Counted from the stretch's first letter, positions 25,605-35,136 are shown. The stretch: 64,000 nucleotides of DNA from Aquisalinus flavus (GCF_022559625.1 NZ_CP042288.1:1627409-1691408); one strand, 5' to 3'. Translations and numbers: made by a program. The notes: generated by a model not told the origin, from the sequence alone.

Positions 25605-27920
25605 ATGAGTTCTGACAAAGTCCCCCTGTCCCAGCGTGCCGCCGCTGCCGCGCGCCCCGCCCCCGTCGATGCCGCCTCCTATATGGAGGGGCTGAACGAT
25701 GCCCAGCGCGACGCGGTCATGACCACCGAAGGCCCGGTGCTGATGCTCGCCGGCGCCGGCACCGGCAAGACCCGGGCGCTGACGACCCGCCTTGCCCATA
25801 TCCTCGCCACCCGCCTCGCCGCGCCATGGCAGGTGCTGGCCGTGACATTCACCAACAAGGCCGCCCGCGAGATGAAGGAACGGATCGGCCATCTCGTCGG
25901 CGACACGGTCGAAGGCATGCAATGGCTCGGTACGTTCCACTCCATCGCGGCGAAGATCCTGCGCATCCATGCCGAAATCGTCGACCTGAAGTCGAGCTTC
26001 ACCATCATCGACACCGACGACCAGGTGCGCCTGTGCAAACAGGTGATCGAGGCCGCCGGGCTCGACGAGAAACGCTGGTCCGGGCGCGGCCTTGCCAGTT
26101 TCATCGACGACTGGAAGAATCGCGGCCTGACGCCGGACAACGTGCCCAGGGGCGAGGCGCACCATTTCGGCAATGGCAAGGGCATCGAGCTCTACAAGGC
26201 CTATCAGGAGCGGCTGGTCACCCTGAACGCAGCCGATTTCGGCGACCTCCTCCTGCACAACATCACGATCTTCCAGAAACACCCTGATATTCTTGCCAAA
26301 TATCAGGACCGGTTCCGCTACATGCTGGTCGACGAATATCAGGACACCAATATCGCCCAATATCTCTGGCTGCGCCTGCTCGCCCAGAAAAACAAGAATA
26401 TCTGCGTCGTCGGCGATGACGACCAGTCGATCTATGGCTGGCGCGGGGCCGAGGTCGCCAACATCCTCAATTTCGAGAAGGACTTTCCCGGCGCCAAGGT
26501 GATCCGGCTGGAGCGCAATTACCGCTCGACGCCGGCAATCCTCGCCGCCGCCTCGGGCCTGATCGCGGCCAATCGCACCCGCCTCGGCAAGACGCTGTGG
26601 ACCGACGACGACAGCGAGCACGAAAAGGTCAAGCTGCGCGGCGTCTGGGATGGCGAGGAAGAGGCCCGCACGGTCACTGACGATATCGAGAATGAACAAC
26701 GCAAGGGCCGCTCCCTGTCTGACATGGCCGTGCTGGTGCGCGCCTCGTTCCAGATGCGCTCTTTCGAGGAGCGCTTCAACACCGCCGGTATAGCCTATCA
26801 GGTCGTCGGCGGCCCGCGCTTCTATGAGCGCGAGGAGACCCGCGATGCCCTCGCCTATCTGCGCCTGACCCGCAACCCGGAGGACGATCTGTCGTTCCTC
26901 AGGATCGTCAACAAGCCGCGCCGGGGCATGGGCGACAAGGCGATCCAGGCGCTGACGGTCAACGCCCGCAAGCAGGGCCTGTCGCTGGCCCGCGCCGCGC
27001 AATTGCTGCTCGAGACCGACGAGATAAAAGGCAAGGCCCGCACCGGGCTGACCCGGTTCCTCGACGGGCTGATGCGCTGGGGCGAGGCCGCGCGCGACAC
27101 CCGCCCCGATATCATCGCCGAGACCATTCTCGAGGAAAGCGGGTATACGGAGTTCTGGAAATCATCGAAGAGCCCGCAGGCGCCCTCCAAGCTGGAAAAC
27201 CTCAAGGAACTGGTCAACGCCGCGGGGGAATTCGACACCCTCGCCGGCTATCTCGACCATGTCTCCCTCGTTGCCGACATCAATCAGGACAATTCCGAAG
27301 GCCAGGTCATGCTGATGACCCTGCACGCCGCCAAGGGGCTGGAATTCCCCGTCGTCTTCCTGCCCGGCTGGGAGGAAGAGATTTTCCCCTCCGCCCGCTC
27401 GCTCGACGAGAACGGCAATGAGGGCCTCGAGGAAGAACGCCGCCTGGCTTACGTGGGCATCACCCGCGCGCGGGAGAGCTGCCGCATCTCCTTCGCCGCC
27501 AACCGCATGGTCTACGGACGATGGCAGAACGCCATGCCGTCGCGCTTCATCGACGAGCTGCCGGAGGCCCATGTGGAGGTCGTCTCCGAACCCGGCCTCT
27601 ACGGCAACGCCGCGTCCGAGCTTGCCGCCTATTCCTCCTTCAACGACATGGCCGAAACGAACGACACCTATGACACCCCGGGTTGGCGCCGCGCCAAGTC
27701 TGCGAGAGGCCGCACCAGCCCTGCGCCGATGCTGGAAGGCCGCGCCGAGCTGGTCGCCACGTCATCACCCGGCTCCTCCAGCTTCCGCGTCGGTTCGCGC
27801 GTGTTTCACCAGAAATTCGGCTATGGCCAGGTCGTCGCCGCCGAAGGCAACAAGCTCGAAGTCGATTTCGAGCATTCCGGCCACAAGAAGGTGATCGATT
27901 CATTCCTCGAGCAGGCATGA
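25605..27920 (+). CDS. uvrD: UvrD/PcrA/Rep-type superfamily I DNA helicase
   Basis: 771 residues from the ATG at 25605 (another ATG at 25596). All SF1A motifs are seen in order: LNDAQRDAV (Q motif), GAGTGKT (I), TFTNKAAREMKERI (Ia), VDEYQDTN (II), VVGDDDQSIYGWRGA (III), ERNYRS (IV), MTLHAAKGLEF (V), EERRLAYVGITRAR (VI), and a C-terminal Tudor-like end (VFHQKFGYGQVV). It unwinds DNA in excision and mismatch repair. The start is placed downstream of the SOS box; no Shine-Dalgarno sequence is visible, and a -10-like TATATG at 25593-25598 would make the mRNA nearly leaderless. Confidence 0.95.
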   Translation: MSSDKVPLSQRAAAAARPAPVDAASYMEGLNDAQRDAVMTTEGPVLMLAGAGTGKTRALTTRLAHILATRLAAPWQVLAVTFTNKAAREMKERIGHLVGDTVEGMQWLGTFHSIAAKILRIHAEIVDLKSSFTIIDTDDQVRLCKQVIEAAGLDEKRWSGRGLASFIDDWKNRGLTPDNVPRGEAHHFGNGKGIELYKAYQERLVTLNAADFGDLLLHNITIFQKHPDILAKYQDRFRYMLVDEYQDTNIAQYLWLRLLAQKNKNICVVGDDDQSIYGWRGAEVANILNFEKDFPGAKVIRLERNYRSTPAILAAASGLIAANRTRLGKTLWTDDDSEHEKVKLRGVWDGEEEARTVTDDIENEQRKGRSLSDMAVLVRASFQMRSFEERFNTAGIAYQVVGGPRFYEREETRDALAYLRLTRNPEDDLSFLRIVNKPRRGMGDKAIQALTVNARKQGLSLARAAQLLLETDEIKGKARTGLTRFLDGLMRWGEAARDTRPDIIAETILEESGYTEFWKSSKSPQAPSKLENLKELVNAAGEFDTLAGYLDHVSLVADINQDNSEGQVMLMTLHAAKGLEFPVVFLPGWEEEIFPSARSLDENGNEGLEEERRLAYVGITRARESCRISFAANRMVYGRWQNAMPSRFIDELPEAHVEVVSEPGLYGNAASELAAYSSFNDMAETNDTYDTPGWRRAKSARGRTSPAPMLEGRAELVATSSPGSSSFRVGSRVFHQKFGYGQVVAAEGNKLEVDFEHSGHKKVIDSFLEQA

Positions 27921-28105
27921 TCCCGGCAGACTTCTCCCCCGGCTCGTCCGCTGCGTCTCTAACAGCCCCAAGCTCTATGGCGGAGCGTCTGACCACCTAC
28001 ATTTACACTTTCGCTTATGGAGCCGGTACCGCTTCCACGGGCCCCTCGATCTCTATACGCTCGCACTCCACAGTGGCGGCGATGTTGATGTGCGCTCAAG
28101 GGCGA

Positions 28106-28546
28106 TCACCAGCTGCCGGTATTCTCCATACTGGCCCAGGGATCGGTCGGGGCGAGGGCCTCGCCGGCCTGCAACAGCTCGATGGATATGCCGTCGGGTG
28201 AGCGCACGAATGCCATATGGCCATCGCGCGGCGGGCGGTTGATGGTGACGCCGCCATCCATCAGGCGCTGGCAGGTCTCGTAGATATTCTCGACGCGGTA
28301 GGCGAGATGACCGAAATTGCGCCCGCCGGTATAGTCCTCCGGGTCCCAGTTCCAGGTCAGCTCGACCAGCGGTGCCTTGTTCTCCGTCGCCCCCGCCAGA
28401 TCGTCCGGCGCGCACAGGAAGACCAGCGTGAACCGGCCCTTCTCGACCTCCTTGCGCGAAAACTCGACGAGGCCGAGCTTGTCGCAATAGAAATCGAGCG
28501 AGACGTCGAGATCGGCGACGCGGACCATCGTATGAAGATATTGCAT
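28106..28546 (-). CDS. gloA: Glyoxalase I / VOC family protein
   Basis: 146 residues. The layout is that of lactoylglutathione lyase: [23 protein letters not shown] with His5, [13 protein letters not shown] with Glu, [14 protein letters not shown] with the third ligand His, and a final Glu in DGISIELLQ. It should convert the methylglyoxal-glutathione hemithioacetal to lactoylglutathione in the cytosol. AGGAAAAATACC precedes the ATG. The 185 bp between it and uvrD hold nothing I recognise. Symbol by family resemblance. Confidence 0.87.
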   Translation of the reverse strand: MQYLHTMVRVADLDVSLDFYCDKLGLVEFSRKEVEKGRFTLVFLCAPDDLAGATENKAPLVELTWNWDPEDYTGGRNFGHLAYRVENIYETCQRLMDGGVTINRPPRDGHMAFVRSPDGISIELLQAGEALAPTDPWASMENTGSW

Positions 28547-28671
28547 GGTATTTTTCCTGTCTGTGCCCTTGTTTGAGGCCTACATAGCCATTCGGGAACA
28601 AAGGGCAAATTGTAAAGCACCCTTGACAGACCGGGCCATTTCCCGTTTGAGTCCCGGAAGGGAGAACGATT

Positions 28672-29829
28672 ATGAACATACGCATCAAGATTGCCTGCGC
28701 CATCGCGCTGTTCCTGCCGCTGCCGCTTGCTGCACAAGACCTTCAGGCCGATGTGGCGGCAGGCATCGCAAAGATCCGTGCCGATAACGACCTGCCGGCC
28801 ATTGGCGCGATCGTGCTGGTCGATGGGGAACAGCGGGCGCTGGCTGTCGAGGGCTTGCGCCGGGTCAGCGGCGAGGACGAAGCGACCGTCGACGATCTCT
28901 GGCATATCGGCTCGATCACCAAGTCGATGACCGCGACCCTCGCCGCGACGCTGGTCGAAGACGGCACCTTCGATTGGGACATGAGCCTCGCCGACATGCT
29001 GCCCGATATGGCCGCCGAAATGGACCCGCAATGGCGCGCGGTGACGCTGGAACAGCTGCTCACCCACACCTCCGGCGCGCCCGGGAATTTCTCGATCTTC
29101 GTCCAGCGCCACTGGCCGGACACGCGGGAAGAGCTGATGGCGAAACGGCGCGACATCCTCGCCGGCACGCTCGCCAAGCCGCCGGTGACCGAGCCGGGCA
29201 CCGCCTATCAATATTCCAATGTCGGCTTTACCATCGTCGGCCACGCTATCGAGACGACCCTCGGCATCCCGTGGGAGCAGGCGATGGACGAAAGGGTGTT
29301 TACGCCGCTGGGCCTCGACAGCGCCGGTTTCGGTGCGCCGAAAGGCGAGCAGCCCTGGGGCCACGGCTCATTCTTCGGTCGCAAGATCGCCAAGAACCCG
29401 GACAGCAACAGCGCCGACAACACGCCCGTTATGGGCCCGGCCGGGACCGTCCACATGTCGCTGCAGGACCTCGCCGCCTGGGGCAATCACCACCTGATGG
29501 GGCAGCTTGACGCGTCCGATGGCTTGCTGGAGCCGGAAACATATCAATATCTGCACATGCCCATATTGGAGGACTACGCCAAGGGCTGGGTCGCCTGGAA
29601 TCGCGACTGGGGTGGCGAGACTGATGCTGAAGGCGACATCAACGTCATCTGGCACAATGGCTCGAACACCATGTGGTATGCCCTCGTCGTGCAACTGCCA
29701 GAAAAAAACGCAGTCATTGCCATCGTCACCAATGACGGCACCAGCAATCAGGCCAAGAAAGACTTCTTCACCCTGACCGAGACGATTGCCACAAGCCTGC
29801 CGCAATGGGATGGCACGAGCGAAGAATGA
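28672..29829 (+). CDS. Secreted serine beta-lactamase-like hydrolase
   Basis: 385 residues with a signal peptide (cleavage after ALPLAAQ region). The class C/PBP4* fold motifs are present: S-x-x-K in GSITKSM and Y-x-N in YQYSNVGFTIVG, with an HNGSN near the C-terminus as the third motif. Such proteins include esterases and D-amino-acid peptidases as well as beta-lactamases; resistance should not be assumed. A strong GGGAGA site precedes the ATG. Its stop overlaps the next gene's ATG (ATGA), so the two are translated together. Confidence 0.87.
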   Translation: MNIRIKIACAIALFLPLPLAAQDLQADVAAGIAKIRADNDLPAIGAIVLVDGEQRALAVEGLRRVSGEDEATVDDLWHIGSITKSMTATLAATLVEDGTFDWDMSLADMLPDMAAEMDPQWRAVTLEQLLTHTSGAPGNFSIFVQRHWPDTREELMAKRRDILAGTLAKPPVTEPGTAYQYSNVGFTIVGHAIETTLGIPWEQAMDERVFTPLGLDSAGFGAPKGEQPWGHGSFFGRKIAKNPDSNSADNTPVMGPAGTVHMSLQDLAAWGNHHLMGQLDASDGLLEPETYQYLHMPILEDYAKGWVAWNRDWGGETDAEGDINVIWHNGSNTMWYALVVQLPEKNAVIAIVTNDGTSNQAKKDFFTLTETIATSLPQWDGTSEE

Positions 29830-30266
29830 GAAAATCTGCCTTTATCGCTGCCGCCCTGATCGCGGCTCTGCCCCTGTCCGCCCTGCCCCTCTCTGCTACC
29901 GCGCAGGGTGCGACAGCCAGCGCATGGCAGCAGCGCTCGACCGATCTGGTCACCATGTCGCGCCTTCTCGGCAATCTCCATCACTACCACCAGCTCTGCT
30001 ATCCCGGCGACTGGCGGCCTGATCTCTATCGCGACCGGATGAAGGAAATGGTTTCGCTGGAAGATCCCTATGAAACCCTGAAAGACGACATGATCGACGG
30101 CTTCAATGAGGCCTATCGCGCCACCAGCGACAGCTATGCTCAGTGTACCGCTGCCGCCATCGAGGCAATGCGCCAGACCGCGAGCAGCGGCGATGTTGTC
30201 GCCGGGCGCCTCGCCGCGCCCTATCGCGAGGTCAGCGGCTATGACTACGATGCGACCGGCGACTAG
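29826..30266 (+). CDS. TIGR02301 family secreted protein
   Basis: 146 residues with a signal peptide (MRKSAFIAAALIAALPLSALP). The mature part has the conserved features of the alphaproteobacterial TIGR02301 family: LLGNLHHYHQLCYPGDW, DRMKEMVSLEDP, then FNEAYRATSDSYAQCTAAA, with two Cys likely to pair. No function is known; the protein is expected in the periplasm. It overlaps the serine hydrolase gene by 4 bp, so it may act with it. A bidirectional terminator follows. Confidence 0.82.
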   Translation: MRKSAFIAAALIAALPLSALPLSATAQGATASAWQQRSTDLVTMSRLLGNLHHYHQLCYPGDWRPDLYRDRMKEMVSLEDPYETLKDDMIDGFNEAYRATSDSYAQCTAAAIEAMRQTASSGDVVAGRLAAPYREVSGYDYDATGD

Positions 30267-30280
30267 CAGTAGCCATTAAA

Positions 30281-30314
30281 AAAAGCCGCCCCGGTGTGTC
30301 CCGGAACGGCTTTT
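30281..30314. terminator. Bidirectional terminator between convergent genes
   Basis: AAAAGCCG (30281-30288) and CGGCTTTT (30307-30314) form an 8-bp stem with an inner CCGG/CCGG pair. The A/T tracts on both sides give a U-tract in either direction. It serves both the TIGR02301 gene and the convergent DUF2383 gene. Confidence 0.85.
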
Positions 30315-30337
30315 GAAAAATTTTATCCCCGCCTCGA

Positions 30338-30787
30338 TCAGGCGTCGTAGGTTTCCTTGATATCGCGCATATCGTCGTGGAGCTGCTTGATCTCCGGATA
30401 GATCCGGTTGAGCACGGCTTTCGCCTCGGTCGGCGTGTCGTCGCTTTCCAGCAGGTCCTGCACCTTATGCAGCGCATGGTCTTCATGCTCTTCGAGTTCG
30501 TCGACGAAGGATTTGCCGGTATCGCCGAGATTGGCTTTCAGCTTGGTATAGCCTTCGCGCATGGTGCCGACGATCGTGCCGTCGGTCTCAGGGTCCTGCC
30601 CGCGCAGGGAGACGGCGGTCGAGAGATCGGTCACCAGCGTCTGCTTGGCATCGCGATAGCGGCGGAATACTGAGTTGAGCGAGGAGTCGTCGACCTGTTC
30701 AATGGCATCGTTATAAAACGACACACCGTCGCGCATGATCGAAACGACATCATTCAGCTTGTCAGCTGTCTGTTCGGAAGTAGACAT
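30338..30787 (-). CDS. DUF2383 / PA2169-type four-helix protein
   Basis: 149 residues, cytosolic, helical. The pattern (DKLNDVVSIMRDGVSFYNDAIEQV ... LNSVFRRYRDAKQTLVTDL ... ELEEHEDHALHKVQDLLE) fits the ferritin-like DUF2383 family, with Glu/His positions that might bind metal although none is proven. A perfect AGGAGG site lies 7 bp upstream of the ATG at 30787, arguing for good expression. Members of the family are often stress-induced. Alternative upstream starts lack a site. Confidence 0.8.
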   Translation of the reverse strand: MSTSEQTADKLNDVVSIMRDGVSFYNDAIEQVDDSSLNSVFRRYRDAKQTLVTDLSTAVSLRGQDPETDGTIVGTMREGYTKLKANLGDTGKSFVDELEEHEDHALHKVQDLLESDDTPTEAKAVLNRIYPEIKQLHDDMRDIKETYDA

Positions 30788-30875
30788 AGTGGTCCTCCTT
30801 TTAGAGTACGTAAAGGAGACACACGGAGGGGTATCAGCGTTCCGCAGGGCGAAGGGCTGCCAGGTTACGGTCTCT

Positions 30876-31265
30876 TCATTCGGCGGCCAGGCCAGCGTCT
30901 TGCCACGCAAGCCAGCCGCCATTCATGTGGCGGATATCGGCAAACCCCAGGTCCCGCAGAAGCGGCACTGTCTTGCCGGATCTGTTGCCCGAACGGCAGT
31001 AGACCAGCACAGGCCGGTTTTCTGGCAGCGTCGCTAACTGGCGGGCGAAATCGTCTGCATGGTAATCGATATTGATCGCTCCCGGCAGATGGCCCGCAGC
31101 GAATTCTTCCGCGGTGCGAACATCGAGAACCGTCAACCCGGTGTCCTTGCCAATCATCTCGACGGCCTGGGTCGGCATCAATTCGATATATCTCGGCTCC
31201 GCTCCAGCGCCACAGCTAGCGAGGGCGAGCACGGCGCAAAGACTGATAAGGAAATATCGCAGCAT
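30876..31265 (-). CDS. Rhodanese-like domain lipoprotein
   Basis: 129 residues. The N-terminus MLRYFLISLCAVLALASC has a lipobox (Cys18), so the domain should be anchored at the periplasmic face of a membrane. The rhodanese active-site loop is CRSGNRSGKT with an intact Cys, following VLDVRTAEEFAAGHLPGAINID. It may handle sulfane sulfur, but the substrate is unknown. It starts 5 bp after the stop of the dihydroorotase gene, which points to co-transcription. Confidence 0.88.
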   Translation of the reverse strand: MLRYFLISLCAVLALASCGAGAEPRYIELMPTQAVEMIGKDTGLTVLDVRTAEEFAAGHLPGAINIDYHADDFARQLATLPENRPVLVYCRSGNRSGKTVPLLRDLGFADIRHMNGGWLAWQDAGLAAE

Positions 31266-31270
31266 GAGAC

Positions 31271-32599
31271 CTACCGGATCGTTTCCTGGAAGCGCACCGG
31301 CTCGCCGAACGGATCGCCGATCAGCTCGTCTTCCCACATCGCCTTGCGGCCGCGGATGATCGTGCCCCTGGGCCACCCTTTGGCTTCCATGCCGTCGAAA
31401 GGCGTCCAGCCGCATTTGGATTCGATCCAGTCGGCGGTGATGGTGCGCTTCGCCTTCAGGTCGACGACGGTGAAGTCGGCATCATAGCCGAGCGCCAGGC
31501 GCCCCTTGCCGGCAATGCCGAAAACACGCTGCTGGCCGTGGCACAACAGGTCGATCATCCGCATCAGGCTCAACCGCCCCTCGGCGACATGGGTCAGCAT
31601 CAGCGGCACCAGCGTCTGCACGCCGGGCATGCCCGATGGCGAGGCCGGATAGGGCTTCTGTTTCTCTTCGGTCGTATGCGGCGCATGGTCGGAGCCCATG
31701 ACATCGAACACGCCCTGCTGCACGGCCTTCCACAGCGCCTCGCGATGGCGCGCATCGCGGATCGGCGGATTCATCTGGGCATAGCCCTTCAGCCGCTCAT
31801 AGCAGTCAGGCGCTTCCAGCGTCAGGTGCTGGGGCAGGATCTCGCAGGTGACGAGGTCTTTATTGGCCGTCAGGATCGGGATTTCGTCGGCGGTCGAGAT
31901 ATGCAGCACATGGATGCGCCGCTTGGTCTCCCGCGCCAGCGCGATCAGGCGTTCCGTACACCGCAGCGCGGCCTGCCAGGAGCGGACCTCCGGGTGGCTG
32001 GTCCAGTCGCCTTCGCGGGCGAGCGGCGCATTGGCGCGCAGGGTCTCTTCGTCCTCGGAATGGATCGCGACCCGGCGCTGTCCATGCTTCAGCACTTCGC
32101 GCACGCCCTCATCGTCGGCAATCAAGAGATCGCCGGTCGAGGCGCCCATGAATATCTTCACGCCCGACACGCCGGGCAGCATTTCAAGCTCGGCGAGGTC
32201 GCGGGCATTGTCGTGGGTCGCGCCGGCATAGAAGGCATGGTCGCAGCGCATCCGGCCCTTCGCCCGGGTCAGCTTGTCCTCGATCGCTTCGGCCGTCGTC
32301 GTCAGCGGCTTGGTGTTCGGCATTTCGAATACGGCCGTCACGCCGCCCATGACCGCCGCGCGGGCCCCGCTTTCGAGGTCTTCCTTGTACTCGTTGCCGG
32401 GTTCACGGAAATGCACCTGGCTGTCGATAATGCCGGGCAGCACGTGAAGCCCGGTGCAGTCGATCACCTCGCCGGCATCCGCCTGGCCAAGATCGCCGAT
32501 GGCGGCAATCTTGCCGCCGACCACGCCGACATCGCGTTTGCCTTCGCCGTCATGATTGACGACGGTGCCATTCTTCAGGATCAGGTCATAAATGCTCAT
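31271..32599 (-). CDS. pyrC: Dihydroorotase (class I)
   Basis: 442 residues from the ATG at 32599; an ATG four codons earlier is possible. The metal ligands HxR of the amidohydrolase fold are in DSQVHFREPG, followed by KIFMGAS (carbamylated-Lys region), HSED, HISTADE and GSDHAPHTTEEK with the catalytic Asp. It closes carbamoyl-aspartate to dihydroorotate in pyrimidine synthesis. The length and these motifs fit the long TIGR00857 type; an allantoinase or hydantoinase is less likely. Divergent from ygfZ with 54 bp between the start codons. Confidence 0.88.
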   Translation of the reverse strand: MSIYDLILKNGTVVNHDGEGKRDVGVVGGKIAAIGDLGQADAGEVIDCTGLHVLPGIIDSQVHFREPGNEYKEDLESGARAAVMGGVTAVFEMPNTKPLTTTAEAIEDKLTRAKGRMRCDHAFYAGATHDNARDLAELEMLPGVSGVKIFMGASTGDLLIADDEGVREVLKHGQRRVAIHSEDEETLRANAPLAREGDWTSHPEVRSWQAALRCTERLIALARETKRRIHVLHISTADEIPILTANKDLVTCEILPQHLTLEAPDCYERLKGYAQMNPPIRDARHREALWKAVQQGVFDVMGSDHAPHTTEEKQKPYPASPSGMPGVQTLVPLMLTHVAEGRLSLMRMIDLLCHGQQRVFGIAGKGRLALGYDADFTVVDLKAKRTITADWIESKCGWTPFDGMEAKGWPRGTIIRGRKAMWEDELIGDPFGEPVRFQETIR

Positions 32600-32653
32600 G
32601 CCCTTCTTCATAAGCGCTTTGAAAGCATCCGGCAAATCGCTTAAGTGTGAGAC

Positions 32654-33508
32654 ATGACAGTCCACTCCTACACCCTGCCCGACCGGGCGATCCTGCACCT
32701 TTCCGGCCCTGACACGCTGGATTTCCTGCGCGGTCTCGTCACCCAGTCGCTGACGAAGCTGACGGACGACCAGCCCGTCTATTCCCTGCTGCTGACGCCC
32801 CAGGGCAAGATCATCTCGGATTTCTTCATCGCGAAGAAGGACGACGACCTGCTGCTGGAATGCCCGGCCAGCGTCGCCGAAACCCTGAAAAAGAAACTCA
32901 CCCTCTACAAGCTGCGCGCCACGGTCGAGATCGAGGATGTCAGCCATGTCTGGACCGCCGTACAGATGTGGGGCGAGGAAGAACGGCTGGAGAAGGTGAT
33001 CGCCGAGGCCCCGGCATTCCTGCATGCCTATCGCGACCCGCGCCTCCCGGCTCTCGGCGTGCGCGTGCTCGGCCCGACACAGGCCAAGCCTGCCCTGCCG
33101 GGCGAGGTCTCCCGCGCCGAGTGGGATGGCCACCGGACCGCGCTGGGCGTGCCTGAATTCGATAGGGATTTTGTCAGTGAGCAGACCTTCCCCATGGATG
33201 TGAACATGGACCGGCTCAATGCCATCGACTACAAGAAGGGCTGTTTCGTCGGCCAGGAAGTCGCCAGCCGGATGAAGCGCAAGGGCGAGGTGCGCAAGCG
33301 CACGCTGATCGCCGATGCCACTGCCCCGCTCGCCATTGGCAGCCCTGTCATGGCAGGCGAGTCGACGCTGGGCGAGATCACCTCCACGGCAGGCAACCAA
33401 GGCCTCGCCCTTGTCCGGCTCGACCGGCTGGACAAGGCCGGCGACACCGGCATTTTCGTCGATGGCCAGACGGTGAGCCTGACCCTGCCACCTTATCTCG
33501 AGGACTGA
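32654..33508 (+). CDS. ygfZ: Folate-binding protein YgfZ (iron-sulfur cluster repair)
   Basis: 284 residues. The YgfZ signature K-G-C-F-V-G-Q-E (around residue 196) is present in a tetrahydrofolate-binding, GcvT-like fold: LDFLRGLVTQSL near the N-terminus and NMDRLNAIDYKKGCFVGQEVASRMKRKG later. It assists synthesis or repair of Fe-S clusters in the cytosol. Only 4 bp separate it from tag downstream. Cleanly bounded. Confidence 0.9.
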   Translation: MTVHSYTLPDRAILHLSGPDTLDFLRGLVTQSLTKLTDDQPVYSLLLTPQGKIISDFFIAKKDDDLLLECPASVAETLKKKLTLYKLRATVEIEDVSHVWTAVQMWGEEERLEKVIAEAPAFLHAYRDPRLPALGVRVLGPTQAKPALPGEVSRAEWDGHRTALGVPEFDRDFVSEQTFPMDVNMDRLNAIDYKKGCFVGQEVASRMKRKGEVRKRTLIADATAPLAIGSPVMAGESTLGEITSTAGNQGLALVRLDRLDKAGDTGIFVDGQTVSLTLPPYLED

Positions 33509-33512
33509 TCCC

Positions 33513-34085
33513 ATGAAGCGCTGCGCCTGGGTGCCGGAAGGCGATGATCTTTACGCCGCCTATCATGACGAGGAATGGGGCGTGCCGGAGCGCGACGCCC
33601 GGGCGCTCTATGAGAAGCTGATCCTCGACGGCTTCCAGGCCGGCCTCTCCTGGCGGACGATCCTCTACAAGCGCGACAATTTCCGTGCAGCGTTCAAGGG
33701 CTTTGAGCCCGAGAAAGTCGCCCGGTTCGGCGAGAAAGATGTTATCCGCCTGCTCGGCGATGCCGGTATCATCCGTCATCGTGGCAAGATAGAGGGGGCG
33801 ATCAAGAACGCGCAGATCTGGCAAGACATGCAAGAGTCCGGCGAGGATTTCTCCGCCTATCTCTGGGACTATGTCGACGGCGCGCCGCTGCAGGGCAAGC
33901 GCAAGACGATCAGGGACGTGCCCGCCGCAACGCCCCTGTCCGAGGCGATTTCGAAAGACATGAAAAAGCGCGGGTTCAAGTTCTGCGGCCCGACGATCAT
34001 CTATGCCTTCATGCAGGCGGTTGGCATGGTCAATGACCACACGGCCGACTGCCACCGTCACGACGTCGTGAAACGCATGGGCTGA
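33513..34085 (+). CDS. tag: DNA-3-methyladenine glycosylase I
   Basis: 190 residues, the usual Tag length. It begins with the zinc ligand Cys4 (MKRCAWVPEG), followed by Y-H-D-E-E-W-G-V with His18 and the catalytic Glu region (FQAGLSWRTIL). The end holds the remaining ligands in NDHTADCHRH. It removes 3-methyladenine from alkylated DNA. Four bp follow ygfZ, so the two are probably one operon; no adaptive-response regulator is nearby. Confidence 0.95.
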   Translation: MKRCAWVPEGDDLYAAYHDEEWGVPERDARALYEKLILDGFQAGLSWRTILYKRDNFRAAFKGFEPEKVARFGEKDVIRLLGDAGIIRHRGKIEGAIKNAQIWQDMQESGEDFSAYLWDYVDGAPLQGKRKTIRDVPAATPLSEAISKDMKKRGFKFCGPTIIYAFMQAVGMVNDHTADCHRHDVVKRMG

Positions 34086-34215
34086 ACCACCGCCGCTATC
34101 CTGCGTTTGCCCTAGCGACGAAAGAAGGACGGCTCCGGAGTGCTCAAGAGCCATTCAGAACTCAACAAGGCCTGAAAACCCGTCTATGCTGGCGTGAAAT
34201 TGCAAGTGAGCGTGA

Positions 34216-35097
34216 ATGAGACTGATGAGATACGCCCTGTTCCTTGCCGCCCTGGCGCTGGCCGCCTGCGGCAGCGCCGACGACACCGATGCCGCCCCCC
34301 GGGCCGAGACCGCCGTCGCGACCCCGGCTCCAGCGGACGCTCAGGCGGCCAATACCGCCAGCGATCCTGCCGAACCGGCCGACATCCCGATCTATGGCTA
34401 TTCCATCGTCAACACCTATCCCCATGACCAGGGCGCGTTTACGCAGGGCCTGTTGTGGAAGGATGGGCATCTCTACGAGAGCACCGGCCGCAATGGCGAG
34501 TCGACCGTGCGCAAGGTCGACCTTGAAACCGGTGAGGTTTTGCAGCGCCACGATGTGCCATTCGAGTATTTCGGCGAGGGCCTTGTCGACTGGAACGGCC
34601 AGCTGATCAACCTCACCTGGCGCGCCGGCAAGGCCTTCGTGCTCGATCAGGAAACCTTCGAGGTCGAAGGCGAGTTTACCTATCCCGGCGAGGGCTGGGG
34701 CATTACCTCCAATGGCGCGCAACTGATCATGAGCGATGGCAGCGACCGCCTCCGCTTCCTCGATCCTGAAACCTTCGAAGAGGTGTCCTCCCTCCGCGTC
34801 ACGGCCCGGGGTCAACCCGTTGGCCGCCTCAACGAACTGGAATGGATCGAAGGCGAGATCTGGGCCAATGTCTGGCAGAGCAACGCGATCGTGCGCATCG
34901 ACCCGGCGACGGGCGGGGTCACGGGGGTCATCGACCTCACCGGCCTGTCACAAATGGCTGGTATCGGCCCGAGCCGCGATTTCGTGCTCAACGGCATCGC
35001 ATGGGACAAAGACGGCGGCAGACTGTTCGTGACAGGCAAGTATTGGCCCGCCCTGTTCGAAATCGAACTGGCGGAACGCCCGCAACCGGGTCAATAA
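34216..35097 (+). CDS. Glutaminyl-peptide cyclotransferase lipoprotein (plant-type QC)
   Basis: 293 residues. The signal peptide ends in a lipobox (ALALAAC), then a Pro/Ala-rich linker, then the five-bladed propeller of the PF05096 family: YPHDQGAFTQGLLWKDGHLYESTGRNGES, FGEGLVDWNGQLINLTWRAGKAFV, and NELEWIEGEIWANVWQSN. These enzymes form N-terminal pyroglutamate from glutamine. It would act in the periplasm or at the outer membrane. The ATG is supported by the signal peptide rather than by a good ribosome-binding site. Confidence 0.88.
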   Translation: MRLMRYALFLAALALAACGSADDTDAAPRAETAVATPAPADAQAANTASDPAEPADIPIYGYSIVNTYPHDQGAFTQGLLWKDGHLYESTGRNGESTVRKVDLETGEVLQRHDVPFEYFGEGLVDWNGQLINLTWRAGKAFVLDQETFEVEGEFTYPGEGWGITSNGAQLIMSDGSDRLRFLDPETFEEVSSLRVTARGQPVGRLNELEWIEGEIWANVWQSNAIVRIDPATGGVTGVIDLTGLSQMAGIGPSRDFVLNGIAWDKDGGRLFVTGKYWPALFEIELAERPQPGQ

Positions 35098-35136
35098 CCC
35101 ACTGGCCTGACCCGGAGCCGATTGGAAAGGAATAGC

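Noticed and set aside
24423-27002. A long minus-strand frame joining the third membrane paralogue to DNA antisense to uvrD
   Set aside because: The part beyond 25442 is antisense to uvrD, has no domain, and a ribosome-binding site and family match place the start at 25442.
28672-29829. A resistance beta-lactamase
   Set aside because: The SxxK and YxN motifs also occur in many esterases and peptidases; nothing points to antibiotic hydrolysis.
34130-34160. A terminator after tag
   Set aside because: The GGCTC/GAGCC stem is only 5 bp and has no T tract.
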